The position numbers and the translations under genes were made by a program. From Hyphomicrobiales bacterium (GTDB lineage Bacteria; Pseudomonadota; Alphaproteobacteria; Rhizobiales; Rhizobiaceae), in contig UCIT01000026.1 in NCBI GenBank assembly GCA_900472625.1, positions 186,001-250,000 on the forward strand: a stretch of DNA of 64,000 bases, written 5' to 3'. Within the stretch, counting starts at the first letter, position 1. Each line of letters begins with the position of its first letter. This document shows positions 40,602-49,524 of the stretch, piece by piece. The notes below the pieces were generated by a model. The model saw only the letters and a program-made list of their open reading frames with translations. It did no database searches and had not been told where the DNA came from.

Positions 40602-42227
40602 TTACACCTTGGCGGGTTTACCTCCGGCAGCGATGACTGCCTCCAGCGTGTCGACATCGATACTGGCAGCCGCCCCTATCTCGACATCGATCACTGCGAG
40701 ACCTGACGTTTCGATCAGGTGACGGGCGCCGACATCTCCTTCAAGGCGAAAAATCGCATCATTTAGTGAACGCGGCAGGATAACAGGGTTGCCACGCTTT
40801 CCTTTTGAGACAGCGCGCACGACCGACGAACCGCCGGCGCATTGAAAAGCCGAGATTAGCCGATTGAGATCATCACTGGTCACGCGCGGCATATCCGCAA
40901 GCATTACGAGGACGCCGTCGGGATCCTCATCGGCGACAGCGGCCAACCCTGCGCCCAGCGAGCTTGCCACGCCGGAAGCGTACTCCGGATTGGCGATCAG
41001 CCTCATGGGCAGACCGGACAGCACGGCACGCATATCACCCTCGCGGTGGCCAACCACGACAACAGTCGACGCTGCATTGCTATTTTGCGCCACCAAAGCA
41101 GAACGGCGGATCAATGGCATCCCGTCGAACTCCGCCAATAGCTTGTGGCCGCCGTCCACCCCCATGCGCGTTGCCATTCCCGCCGCCAACAGGACGATTG
41201 CGACCTTAGGTGTCAACGATGCCTGGCGCGGCAACTGCCGCATCTGCGCTTCCATCAGCAGACCCCCAACACCCATGCGAGCGACATCCTCCGCGTCGGG
41301 ACGTTCTCCCGCCAGGATACGCTCAAGTATCCAATCAAAGCCGTTCTCCTTGGGACTGCGGGCACATCCCGGCGCACCGATAACGTAGCAGATGCCGATC
41401 TGCCCGAGAACCATGAGGTTTCCAGGGTCGACAGGCATGCCAACACGCAAGACATGTCCACCCGCTTCGCGAATGGCTGCCGGGATGACGTCGTTGTCAT
41501 CAATCACGGCCGAGGCGCCGAAGACGATGATGAGCTTTGGCGCGCTATCAGCGATCGCCATGATTTCAAGCAACGCCTCGGAAAGCGTCGATACGGAGTG
41601 AGCCACGCGAAACTCCCGCGCCAAATGGTTCCCGCACATCGCCAGACGGCGGTCCAAAATCCGCGCCGTCTTATCGATCACGGAGGACTTCAATTGCGCC
41701 AATTCGGTTGCGATTAGACTCACCGAATGCTCTTCGAACGGCATGACGTTAAATAGCGTAGCCGGCCTCAACAGCGCGCAAGCCTCGTTGAGCACCGAAC
41801 GCGAAACGGCAAGCGGGATGATCTTGAAGGTGGCGATCATGGCGCCGATCCCGACCCGAGCATGGTCGGCCAGACAGGCGAAGGTGATCGATGGATCGAT
41901 CGCATTGAGGCGATCGACCGTCGCCTTGTCGACGGTGAAGATTCCCTTGACTGTCGCGTGAATGTTGACGCGGCCGGTGGTCGCTTCCGATAGCTTTACG
42001 TGTTGCGACGACACCGAGCGGGCCAGCATCAGCGCTGCCTGATCTTCGCTGACATCGTCATTGTCGAGGCGAACGGCCGTTACTTGACGCAGGCCAGCTT
42101 GCTGTAGTCGCGCGATATCATCCGGGCGCAGGATGTGCCCCTTCGAAAAAGCCGCTGCCGGTAGTTTCAGCGCGCAGGCGAGCGCAAGTCCATCCGCGTC
42201 ATCGACGGAGAACTCGCCGAATTTCAT
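40602..42227 (-). CDS. MoeA-like/MocA fusion: molybdenum cofactor cytidylyltransferase
   Basis: 541 residues. The N-terminal part (about 1-330) is a molybdopterin-binding domain (ADGLALACALKLPAAAFSKG, LIIVFGASAVIDDNDVIPAAI, GAPGCARSPKENGFDW). The C-terminal part (about 345-541) is a MobA/MocA nucleotidyltransferase, with VAIVLLAAGMATRMGVDGGHKLL and VLVMLADMPRVTSDDL. It likely makes molybdopterin cytosine dinucleotide, the cofactor form used by NicB-type hydroxylases. Start overlaps the XdhC C-terminal-domain gene. Last gene of the leftward block that begins with nicA. Confidence 0.9.
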   Translation of the reverse strand: MKFGEFSVDDADGLALACALKLPAAAFSKGHILRPDDIARLQQAGLRQVTAVRLDNDDVSEDQAALMLARSVSSQHVKLSEATTGRVNIHATVKGIFTVDKATVDRLNAIDPSITFACLADHARVGIGAMIATFKIIPLAVSRSVLNEACALLRPATLFNVMPFEEHSVSLIATELAQLKSSVIDKTARILDRRLAMCGNHLAREFRVAHSVSTLSEALLEIMAIADSAPKLIIVFGASAVIDDNDVIPAAIREAGGHVLRVGMPVDPGNLMVLGQIGICYVIGAPGCARSPKENGFDWILERILAGERPDAEDVARMGVGGLLMEAQMRQLPRQASLTPKVAIVLLAAGMATRMGVDGGHKLLAEFDGMPLIRRSALVAQNSNAASTVVVVGHREGDMRAVLSGLPMRLIANPEYASGVASSLGAGLAAVADEDPDGVLVMLADMPRVTSDDLNRLISAFQCAGGSSVVRAVSKGKRGNPVILPRSLNDAIFRLEGDVGARHLIETSGLAVIDVEIGAAASIDVDTLEAVIAAGGKPAKV

Positions 42228-42931
42228 GGTGAGCTATCCCCGATCAAGGCAAGTGGACCCGAGCGCAGAGCAGCGATGATCTCGGCAAGGATCGCGACGG
42301 CGATCTCGGCCGGAGTGGTTGCGCCGATGTCCAGCCCGATCGGCGCATGGATTGCCGAAAGCAACTCCGGCGCCAGACCCTCTGCCGTCAGTCTGGCAAT
42401 CCGTGCCGTGTGTGTCTTTCGACTGCCAAGCGCTCCAATGTAAAAACAACCAGTCCGCACCGCAGTGGCCAAGGGAAAATCGTCGATCTTCGGATCGTGC
42501 GTCAGCGCCACCAGCGCGGTGTAGCGGTCCAGCGGATCGTCCATCAAGGCGTCGCTTGGCCAGTCGGCACGCACGGCGCAGTCAGGAAAACGATCGCCTG
42601 TGGCGAAGGCCGTGCGCGGATCGATGATACGCACATCGAAGCCGGCGATCCTCGCCATCGGCGTCAAGTATTGGCTGATGTGGACCGCGCCAATGATGAC
42701 GATCCGGGGTGCTGGAAGGTAGACGTTGAGAAACCCCTTGCCCTCAGGGCCATCGAACGCGTTAGAACAGCCAGACCGGAAGCCGCTTGAGACGAGGTCG
42801 ACAAACGACCCTTCTAGCCGGTCGCCCTCCAGAACGACAATTTCGTCATGGGTTTCCAGATTGGTCACCAGCGCCGCGGCAATTCGGCGGCGTCGCGCAA
42901 TATTCAGGCGGCGGAGGCTGTCTAGGCGCAT
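42224..42931 (-). CDS. XdhC family protein, Rossmann-domain half
   Basis: 235 residues. It has a short partial N-terminal CoxI-like region and then the XdhC C-terminal Rossmann domain (RIVIIGAVHISQYLTPMARIAGFDVRIIDPR, VALTHDPKIDDFPL, YIGALGSRKTHTARIARL, IGLDIGATTPAEIAVAILAEI). XdhC proteins bind and protect the sulfurated Mo cofactor and insert it into xanthine-dehydrogenase-family enzymes. The complementary N-terminal half is the adjacent gene; stop and start overlap (TGATG). Probable client is NicB. Confidence 0.9.
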   Translation of the reverse strand: MRLDSLRRLNIARRRRIAAALVTNLETHDEIVVLEGDRLEGSFVDLVSSGFRSGCSNAFDGPEGKGFLNVYLPAPRIVIIGAVHISQYLTPMARIAGFDVRIIDPRTAFATGDRFPDCAVRADWPSDALMDDPLDRYTALVALTHDPKIDDFPLATAVRTGCFYIGALGSRKTHTARIARLTAEGLAPELLSAIHAPIGLDIGATTPAEIAVAILAEIIAALRSGPLALIGDSSP

Positions 42932-43260
42932 CAGCCGAGCCTCTCAATATAGATGAGAATTCGGCCGCCGCACGACAAGCCGACCCGCCAGGCGGTTTCG
43001 TCCTCGACACCGAAATCAAGAATCCGCGGCCCACCCATCGCGATTACATCAATAGCGGCGGTGACGACCGCGCCTTCGACACAACCACCGGAAACGGAGC
43101 CTTCGAAGTTGCCATCGGCATCCACCACAAGGTGACTGCCGACCGGGCGCGGGGCCGAGCCCCAGGTTTCGATGACGGTCGCGATGGCCACGGATCGACT
43201 TTCGCCGATCCATATCTCGGCAACGCTCAGCGGATCGTTCGGATAATGGCCCGGTATCAT
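42931..43260 (-). CDS. XdhC family protein, N-terminal (CoxI) half
   Basis: 109 residues containing only the XdhC/CoxI N-terminal domain: VAIATVIETWGSAPRPVGSHLVV, GSVSGGCVEGAVVTAA and the Cys-containing VGLSCGGRILIYIE. With the following gene it makes up a complete split XdhC. Its ATG overlaps the TGA of the GH3 glycosidase gene (ATGA), so it is translationally coupled to a carbohydrate enzyme. Confidence 0.9.
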   Translation of the reverse strand: MIPGHYPNDPLSVAEIWIGESRSVAIATVIETWGSAPRPVGSHLVVDADGNFEGSVSGGCVEGAVVTAAIDVIAMGGPRILDFGVEDETAWRVGLSCGGRILIYIERLG

Positions 43261-45617
43261 TTTGTTGAGGCCTCATGGTGGTCATCGTTCAAGCGCGCGA
43301 AGACCCTCGCGATATCACTCTCTTTAACGCTGTCGCCAACATACCAGCTCAGTGTGTCGTAGAAACCGAGAAAGGATCCTTTTGTCTTGGCGAGAAGCGC
43401 TGCGGCTTCCGTAGAGGAAATGGAGAGAGCCGCGACGAAGAAATCGACGAGAGCCGCCTCGGCTTTCGGGTGCGCGAAGACAAACGCCGTGGGAGAGTTG
43501 GGCGCAATGACGGGCAGCGCTGCGGCTTGCGACCGGCACGGCAGGGTCGCGGAGAGGCGAATATCACGCGAGGAAGCAGCCGCCTCGATGACGAAGGCTT
43601 CCGCGTCGAGAACCCAGGCGGAGCGGTTGGTGTCGAAATAGCGGAAATCGCGCTGCGTCAGCGCGAAGCTCGCTGTCTTCGCCTCGCCGGGCTGCAAATC
43701 CAATTTGGCGAAGGCTTTGAGCTCCCGGATTGGCCGCTTCAGGCCGGGCGCCAGCGGGCGCACATACAGCTGGACGATCTCCTTGCCGGAGACCGGACCA
43801 CTGTTGCGGACAGTGACGCGCACCATGCAGTCCGCATCCGCTTTGATCTCGCTCTTGTCGATCTCGATCGCCTCGTAGGCAAACGTGGTGTAGCTCAGGC
43901 CATGCCCGAAGGCGAATAACGTGGAGATGGCTTTGAGATCGTAGAACCGGTAGCCGACGAAAATACTTTCGCTATAGACATGCCTGCCATGTTCACCCGG
44001 ATAGGTGTGCCAACCCGGAATGTCCTGCATGCGAACGGGCATGCTTGCGGAAAGCTTGCCGCAGGGATTCTGCTCGCCGAACAGGATGCGTGCGAGTGCC
44101 TCGCCCCCCCCCTGCCCGGCATAGAAACCCGCCAGCACGGCATCGACATCCCCGATCCACGGCATTTCGACCGCATCGGGCATCGACAGCACGACGATGA
44201 GCTTGCGAACTTTGGTCGCCAGCGCAGTGATGAGTGCGTCGTGACTGGCGGCGAGCTTCAACGTATCACGGTCATTGCCCTCGCCGTGGCGACTCTTTTC
44301 GTTTTCCGCAAACACGACAACCACATCGGCATGCGACGCCGCCTCGACAATGTTCTCGATGGAGGTCAATAGGTCGTGTTCGGTGGAGGCAAAGGGTAGA
44401 TGACGAATGTTAAAGCCAGCCCTCGCCCGCGTAGCGATCTGAGCAATAGGGCTGTCGACGCGATAGGGATTGGTCGTCGCCGATCCGGAGCCCTGGATGA
44501 TGGGCTTGATTGCACCATCGCCGACGACGAGAAGCTCGCCCGGACGGTTCGGGTCAAGCGGCAGCGCCTTGCCTTCGTTGCGCAGCAAGACAATCGATTC
44601 CGCGGCGATATCGCGCGCCAGCGCATGATGCGCGTCGAGATCGGTTATTGTGCCACGCCGCTCGTTCATCTTGCATTTGCGCACGAAAGCCAGAACACTG
44701 GTGCATGCCGCATCTATGACCTCTGGTGAGACCTTTCCGGCATCGATCGCGGCGTGAAGACGCGCTTTGCGCGGTTGGCTTTCCGGCATGTCGAGTTCGG
44801 TTCCGGCATTGAGCGCCGCGCCGCGGTCCTTGATTGCATGCCAGTCGGAAACGACCAGCCCGTCATAGCCCCATTCATCGCGAAGCACGGTGCGGAGTAG
44901 CCAATGATGTTCGGCCGCCTGGATACCGTTCAGCGAATTGTAGGCACTCATCACGGTCCACGGCGCGCTCTTTTGGACCACCCGTTGGAAACCTGCCAGA
45001 TAGATCTCGCGCAGAGCTCGCTCCTCGACGTCGGAACTCGTCGTGGTTCGCTCGATTTCGGAATTGTTGCAGGCGAAGTGTTTTAACGAAGCCCCGACGC
45101 CGTTGTCCTGCAAGCCGGAGACCACGGCAGCCGCGATGTCGCCGCTGATGACGGGATCCTCGGAGTAGTATTCGTACGCCCGTCCGGCCAGCGGCGTGCG
45201 CCGGATGTTGATACCCGGACCAAGCAGCAGATGAACGCCGAAATCCTGGCACTCGGCCGCCAGTGCGGCGCCCATGCGATAGGCGAGGTCGATATCCCAC
45301 GAGCAGCCGAGCAGATTGCCGTTGGGAAAGCACGTTGCCGGGCGGGTACCACCGAACATGCCACCTGAGCCATCGCCTTGTTGTCCGACGAGGTCGAGAA
45401 ATGCCTGCAGACTGTCTTCGTCATTGTCACCAGCGTCGATCTGGGTGGTCGAATAGCGGACGCCGTAAGCCCCGTCGGTCATCACGATCGAAGGAATGCC
45501 GAGCCTGTCGATCGACGCCGTCTTCCACAGGCCGCGCCCGCTCAGGAGATCGACCTTCTCGGCAATCGTCATCTGGCCGACAAGCGTCTTGATCTCGTCT
45601 TCGGTGGGTTGGAACAT
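43257..45617 (-). CDS. GH3 family beta-glucosidase
   Basis: 786 residues from ATG 45617 with GGAGAG upstream. N-terminal (beta/alpha)8 domain with KHF at 179-181 and the catalytic nucleophile Asp258 in GLVVSDWHAI. The alpha/beta-sandwich follows (ESIVLLRNEGKALPL, VVVFAENEKSRHGEG), then a fibronectin-III-like C-terminal domain (VRNSGPVSGKEIVQLYV). No signal peptide, so it acts on imported glycosides in the cytoplasm. Likely removes terminal beta-linked glucose (or xylose/arabinose) from plant glycosides. It sits between MarR and xdhC genes. Confidence 0.93.
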   Translation of the reverse strand: MFQPTEDEIKTLVGQMTIAEKVDLLSGRGLWKTASIDRLGIPSIVMTDGAYGVRYSTTQIDAGDNDEDSLQAFLDLVGQQGDGSGGMFGGTRPATCFPNGNLLGCSWDIDLAYRMGAALAAECQDFGVHLLLGPGINIRRTPLAGRAYEYYSEDPVISGDIAAAVVSGLQDNGVGASLKHFACNNSEIERTTTSSDVEERALREIYLAGFQRVVQKSAPWTVMSAYNSLNGIQAAEHHWLLRTVLRDEWGYDGLVVSDWHAIKDRGAALNAGTELDMPESQPRKARLHAAIDAGKVSPEVIDAACTSVLAFVRKCKMNERRGTITDLDAHHALARDIAAESIVLLRNEGKALPLDPNRPGELLVVGDGAIKPIIQGSGSATTNPYRVDSPIAQIATRARAGFNIRHLPFASTEHDLLTSIENIVEAASHADVVVVFAENEKSRHGEGNDRDTLKLAASHDALITALATKVRKLIVVLSMPDAVEMPWIGDVDAVLAGFYAGQGGGEALARILFGEQNPCGKLSASMPVRMQDIPGWHTYPGEHGRHVYSESIFVGYRFYDLKAISTLFAFGHGLSYTTFAYEAIEIDKSEIKADADCMVRVTVRNSGPVSGKEIVQLYVRPLAPGLKRPIRELKAFAKLDLQPGEAKTASFALTQRDFRYFDTNRSAWVLDAEAFVIEAAASSRDIRLSATLPCRSQAAALPVIAPNSPTAFVFAHPKAEAALVDFFVAALSISSTEAAALLAKTKGSFLGFYDTLSWYVGDSVKESDIARVFARLNDDHHEASTK

Positions 45618-45649
45618 CTTTGCTCTCCGATAGTGCGGATCGGTGTTTC

Positions 45650-46129
45650 TCAGCAGATCTTCTGCAGGAGTTCCATCAGCATCATCCGCTCGGCGAGCGT
45701 CAGTGTGCTTAGCGTCTCCTGCGAAATCTGCAGTGCGACAGACAGGTTGCGGGCCACAGTCGCCTCCCCTTCCGTCGTCAGCGTCAGCACCAGACGCCGC
45801 GCATCGGTCGCGTCGGGTGCTGTGTGGACCAGTCCGCGCTTCACAAGACGATCGACGACGCCCTTGATGGTGGCCATATCCATGGCGGTTTCGCGGCCGA
45901 GGTTTCCCTGCGAACAGGGCTGCAGATCCTTCAGCTTGACGAGCGCCGCCCATTGGGTCGTGGTCAGTTTCTCCGCCATGAGCCTTGCAAAGATCGCCAC
46001 GTGACGCTGGTTGGCCTGCCGCAGATAAAAGCCGATCTGCTCGCCAAGCGCATATTGGGCCTGCTCGCCGCGCGTCCCCGGCTCTGCTGCCTTTATCCGG
46101 CCAACCTTGTCTTTGAACGGAACGTCCAT
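45650..46129 (-). CDS. MarR family regulator (possible NicR-like)
   Basis: 159 residues from ATG 46129. The winged helix region includes LTTTQWAALVKLKDLQPCSQ, NLGRETAMDMATIKGVVDRLVKRGL and DATDARRLVLTLTTEG, the MarR wing with its DxR. The NicR regulator of nicotinate catabolism in Pseudomonas is a MarR protein responding to 6-hydroxynicotinate. With nicAB at the head of this block, NicR-like function is a reasonable guess. It could instead respond to the glycoside. It lies 32 bp upstream of the GH3 gene. Confidence 0.85.
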   Translation of the reverse strand: MDVPFKDKVGRIKAAEPGTRGEQAQYALGEQIGFYLRQANQRHVAIFARLMAEKLTTTQWAALVKLKDLQPCSQGNLGRETAMDMATIKGVVDRLVKRGLVHTAPDATDARRLVLTLTTEGEATVARNLSVALQISQETLSTLTLAERMMLMELLQKIC

Positions 46130-46184
46130 CTGATCTCTCAAATCTGCCTGTTCGTTATGATGACCGGCAACCGAATTGCCGAGT

Positions 46185-46781
46185 TCAGTCTCGCCATAAA
46201 TTGAGGATGGCTTCAGTCGATAGAATTTCAATCTGCTCCGAAAGCCTGGGCGCCAGGATCTCGATCACCATGGCATGTGCTTTCATGTCGCCGCTTGCCA
46301 GAGCATCCTCGGCGAGGATGACCCGATAGCCGGCGTCCACCGCATCGAGAACGCTGGCGTAGACGCACACATCGGTCTCGACGCCCGAGAAAATCAGTGT
46401 GTCGGCGCCCGTTTCCTGCAAACGCGTGATGAAACCGGGGGAGCCGAAGACCGAGTAAGTCTCCTTGTCGACGATCGAGTTCGGGCCGGTGATCGCTGCC
46501 AGCGGTGCAACAAGATCCAGCATGGCGGCATCGAGTTCATCCAGCGTCACCGAAGACCATCGGCGATAGTAGTTCTTCCAGCGCCCGTTGGCACCTTCAG
46601 GGTTTTGTGGAACGACAAAACGGGCAAAGACTGTTTCGGACGGCCGAGCCTCGCTTAGCACCACCACATTCGGAAGGATGCCGGCGATCGCCGGCGTATG
46701 CCACGCCGTCTCCTCGGCAAAGAGGCGCTGCATGTCGATAACGACATGCAGCGTTTTGTTGGAGTGCGGCGCGGTTGCCAT
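46185..46781 (-). CDS. Isochorismatase-like cysteine hydrolase
   Basis: 198 residues. The catalytic triad Asp16 (VIDMQRLF), Lys106 (VDKETYSVF) and Cys139 (SGVETDVCVYAS) is complete, with the cis-peptide GVETDVC motif. The Asp-x-His metal site of nicotinamidase is not visible, so it is probably another amide or N-carbamoyl hydrolase. It follows the ABC ATPase by 2 bp and precedes MarR, so it likely acts on the imported compound or a product of it. Confidence 0.88.
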   Translation of the reverse strand: MATAPHSNKTLHVVIDMQRLFAEETAWHTPAIAGILPNVVVLSEARPSETVFARFVVPQNPEGANGRWKNYYRRWSSVTLDELDAAMLDLVAPLAAITGPNSIVDKETYSVFGSPGFITRLQETGADTLIFSGVETDVCVYASVLDAVDAGYRVILAEDALASGDMKAHAMVIEILAPRLSEQIEILSTEAILNLWRD

Positions 46782-46783
46782 GA

Positions 46784-47833
46784 TCAGTCAGCCACCGGAA
46801 CAGTGTGCTCGGGAGCCCAGCCCAGCGTGATGGTATCGCCGTCGCTCAGGACCTTGCCATCGCGGTTCTGCGCAAACAGCTTCAGCGGCAGGCCGTCTGC
46901 GGTCTCCAGCAGGTAGGACAGCACCGGACCTGCATAGATGACGGTGTTGATCCGTGCCGTCAGGCTGTTACCATCCGTTGGGCTCGGGACGATCGACATC
47001 TTTTCCGGGCGGACGGCGAGCGTGACCTTGGAGCCGCTTGAAGGCAGCGTTCCGGTGGTGCGTATCACCGTGCCATCGGCCAGACGCACGGCGCCGTTGT
47101 CTACCGTGCCGGTGAGGAAGTTGGAATCGCCGAGGAACTCGGCGGCAAAGCGCGTCAGCGGCCTCTCATAGACAGTTTCCGGCTCGCCGATCTGAACGAT
47201 GCGACCTTTGTCGAGGATGGCGACCTTGTCGGACAGCGTCAGCGCTTCTTCCTGGTCGTGGGTCACGAAGATGGTGGTGAGACCGCTCTCGCGCTGGATA
47301 CGCAGCAGTTCGACCTGCATTTCCTGTCGCAGACGGCGGTCGAGCGCCGACAGCGGTTCGTCGAGCAACAGCACGCTTGGTTTGATGACGATGGCGCGTG
47401 CCAGCGCCACGCGTTGCTGCTGTCCACCCGACAGTTGCTTGGGCGTGCGATCGCCGAAGCCCGGAAGGCGCACCATCTCGAGCGCGCGATCGACTTCCTT
47501 GCGGGCGGCGGCACCCTTGATGCCGCGGCGCTCGAGGCCGAAGGCGACGTTCTGGGCGATCGTCATGTGCGGGAACAGCGCGTACGACTGGAACATCATG
47601 CCGATGTTGCGGCCCCATACTGGGATGTCGGTTACATCGTTGTTGCCGATGGTCACCACGCCCTGGTCCGGCTTGATGAAGCCCGCGATGATGCGCAGCA
47701 GCGTGGTCTTGCCGGAGCCCGATGGGCCGAGAAGGCTGGTGAACGAGCCTTCGGGGAACTCGGTTGTGATATCCGACAGGACGGGCGTGGTGCCGTAGGT
47801 CTTGGCGACGGAATTGACTTTAACGTTTGTCAC
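46784..47833 (-). CDS. ABC transporter ATPase (PotA type)
   Basis: 349 residues from GTG 47833, preceded by GGAG; an ATG at 47863 is an alternative. Walker A GPSGSGKTT, Q-loop FQSYALFPH, signature LSGGQQQRVALARA, Walker B LLLDEP, H-loop FVTHDQ, and C-terminal TOBE domain (about 230-349) typical of polyamine/organic-cation importers. Start overlaps the permease stop by 14 bp. Confidence 0.93.
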   Translation of the reverse strand: MTNVKVNSVAKTYGTTPVLSDITTEFPEGSFTSLLGPSGSGKTTLLRIIAGFIKPDQGVVTIGNNDVTDIPVWGRNIGMMFQSYALFPHMTIAQNVAFGLERRGIKGAAARKEVDRALEMVRLPGFGDRTPKQLSGGQQQRVALARAIVIKPSVLLLDEPLSALDRRLRQEMQVELLRIQRESGLTTIFVTHDQEEALTLSDKVAILDKGRIVQIGEPETVYERPLTRFAAEFLGDSNFLTGTVDNGAVRLADGTVIRTTGTLPSSGSKVTLAVRPEKMSIVPSPTDGNSLTARINTVIYAGPVLSYLLETADGLPLKLFAQNRDGKVLSDGDTITLGWAPEHTVPVAD

Positions 47834-48599
47834 GGGTGTCTCCGGGCTTGGCGAAGCGCGCAAAAATCAGGATGATCGTCATCGAGCCGAGCAGAAGCAC
47901 GGTCGAGATCGCGTTGATTTCAGGGGTGAAGCCCTTGCGGATCGAGGAGTAGATCTGCACCGGCAGCGTGGTGTAGCCGGGCGTTGCGAGGAAGTAGGAA
48001 ATCACGAACTGGTCGAGCGACACGGCGAACGCGAACAGCGCGGCGCCAAGGATGCTCGGATAGAGCAGCGGCAGCGTGACCGAGAAGAAGGCGTGGACCG
48101 GTGTCGAGCCGAGGCTCATCGCCGCTTCTTCCAGATCGGCGCGGATCGTGCGGAAACCGGTGCCGACCACGAGAACCACATAGGGGATGGCCAGCGCCAC
48201 GTGACCGATCAGCAGGGCATGCATGCCGCGCCCGATGCCGCTCCAATAGAAGAAGATAAGCATTGCCGTACCGGTGATCAGCCATGGAATCGCGATCGGC
48301 GGCAGCAGCATCAGTTGCAGCAGGCTCCTGCCACGGAATGTTCGCCGCGAAAGCGCCACCGAGGCCATGGTGCCGAGTGCCGTCGCCAGCACCGCGGTAA
48401 TCGTGGCGATGACGATGCTGTTGAGGCCCGCCGTCAAGAGCACGGTGTTGCTCCACAGCGCCTGGTACCATTGCAGCGAAAAGCTGAAGGGCAGTTCGTA
48501 GAGCGGCGAGGCGTTGAAGCCCATCGCCATCATCACGAGGATGGGCGTATAGAGAAAGATCAGGATGGCGATGAGATAGATACGTCCGAGCGGTTTCAT
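47820..48599 (-). CDS. ABC transporter permease (PotC type)
   Basis: 259 residues from ATG 48599 (GAGGAG upstream), six membrane segments. The EAA loop is EEAAMSLGSTPVHAFFSVTLP. PotC-type permeases pair with a PotB-like subunit, encoded just upstream with a 10-bp gap. Confidence 0.93.
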   Translation of the reverse strand: MKPLGRIYLIAILIFLYTPILVMMAMGFNASPLYELPFSFSLQWYQALWSNTVLLTAGLNSIVIATITAVLATALGTMASVALSRRTFRGRSLLQLMLLPPIAIPWLITGTAMLIFFYWSGIGRGMHALLIGHVALAIPYVVLVVGTGFRTIRADLEEAAMSLGSTPVHAFFSVTLPLLYPSILGAALFAFAVSLDQFVISYFLATPGYTTLPVQIYSSIRKGFTPEINAISTVLLLGSMTIILIFARFAKPGDTRDKR

Positions 48600-48609
48600 G
48601 ATCTTCTCC

Positions 48610-49524
48610 TCACGCTGCCGTGCCACGGCGCAGCACGCCGGAGAATGTTGCGAAGATGGCGAGAACGACGGCCAGAAGCGTGAAGGACAGCGAGGCGCCC
48701 AGCGGCCAGTTGAAGGCCTGCGTGAACTGGTCCTCGATGACCGTTCCCATCGTCACGCCGACACGGCCGCCGAGGATGCGGGGTTCCATGAACGAGCCGA
48801 TGACAGGGATGAAGATCAGGACGGAGCCGGAGATCAGGCCGGGAGCCGCGAGTGGCACTAAAATCTTGAACAGGATGGTCCACCAGCGGGCGCCGAGACT
48901 GGAAGCAGCCTCAATGATCGCGTCGTCGATAGCCACGAGGGCGATGTAGCAGGTCAGGATCATGTACGGCAGGTAGCCGTGGACAAGACCGACCACGATG
49001 GCATAGCGCGTGTAGAGGAAGCCGATCGATCCGGCATCGGGCGCGATCATATGCAGGATATTGTCGAGGAAGCCGTTCTCGCGCAGCACCATCGTCCATG
49101 AGAAGACGCGGACCAGACCGTTGGTCCAGAACGGTAGAAGAATGAGGATAAGCAGCATCTCGCGGCTCTTGCCGAAGGTCGAGCGAACGAGCGCGACGGC
49201 AGCGAGAAAGCCGAGAACGGCGCAGAACAGCGTTGTCCAGAAGCCGATCAGCAGCGATGTGATGCCGATACCCACCAGATAGGGCTGATCGATGAAGGCG
49301 CGATACTGTTTCAGCGTAAAGACGATAGGAGCCTTGCCCATCGGTGTCGCCGACATGAAGCTGAACACGAACATGGTCAGCAGCGGCAGGAAGACCGCCA
49401 GCGTCAGCCAACCGTATGTCGGCAGCAGCAGAGCCGTCGTCGAAACCCATGACGGGAGAGGGCGCCGGCTGCGCGGACCCGAAGGTCCGCGCTCTGACGC
49501 CGAAGTCAGATGATCATTCTGCAT
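48610..49524 (-). CDS. ABC transporter permease (PotB type)
   Basis: 304 residues, with a basic cytoplasmic N-terminus (about 1-28) and six membrane segments. The EAA loop is IEAASSLGARWWTILFKILVP, followed by PVIGSFMEPRILGG, a PotB-like signature. Start overlaps the end of the binding-protein gene by 11 bp. Confidence 0.93.
   Translation of the reverse strand: MQNDHLTSASERGPSGPRSRRPLPSWVSTTALLLPTYGWLTLAVFLPLLTMFVFSFMSATPMGKAPIVFTLKQYRAFIDQPYLVGIGITSLLIGFWTTLFCAVLGFLAAVALVRSTFGKSREMLLILILLPFWTNGLVRVFSWTMVLRENGFLDNILHMIAPDAGSIGFLYTRYAIVVGLVHGYLPYMILTCYIALVAIDDAIIEAASSLGARWWTILFKILVPLAAPGLISGSVLIFIPVIGSFMEPRILGGRVGVTMGTVIEDQFTQAFNWPLGASLSFTLLAVVLAIFATFSGVLRRGTAA

Noticed and set aside
46185..46781. 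Nicotinamidase feeding the nicotinate pathway
   Set aside because: The fold and Asp-Lys-Cys triad fit the superfamily, but I do not see the Asp-x-His metal-binding motif of nicotinamidases. Left as a general cysteine hydrolase.
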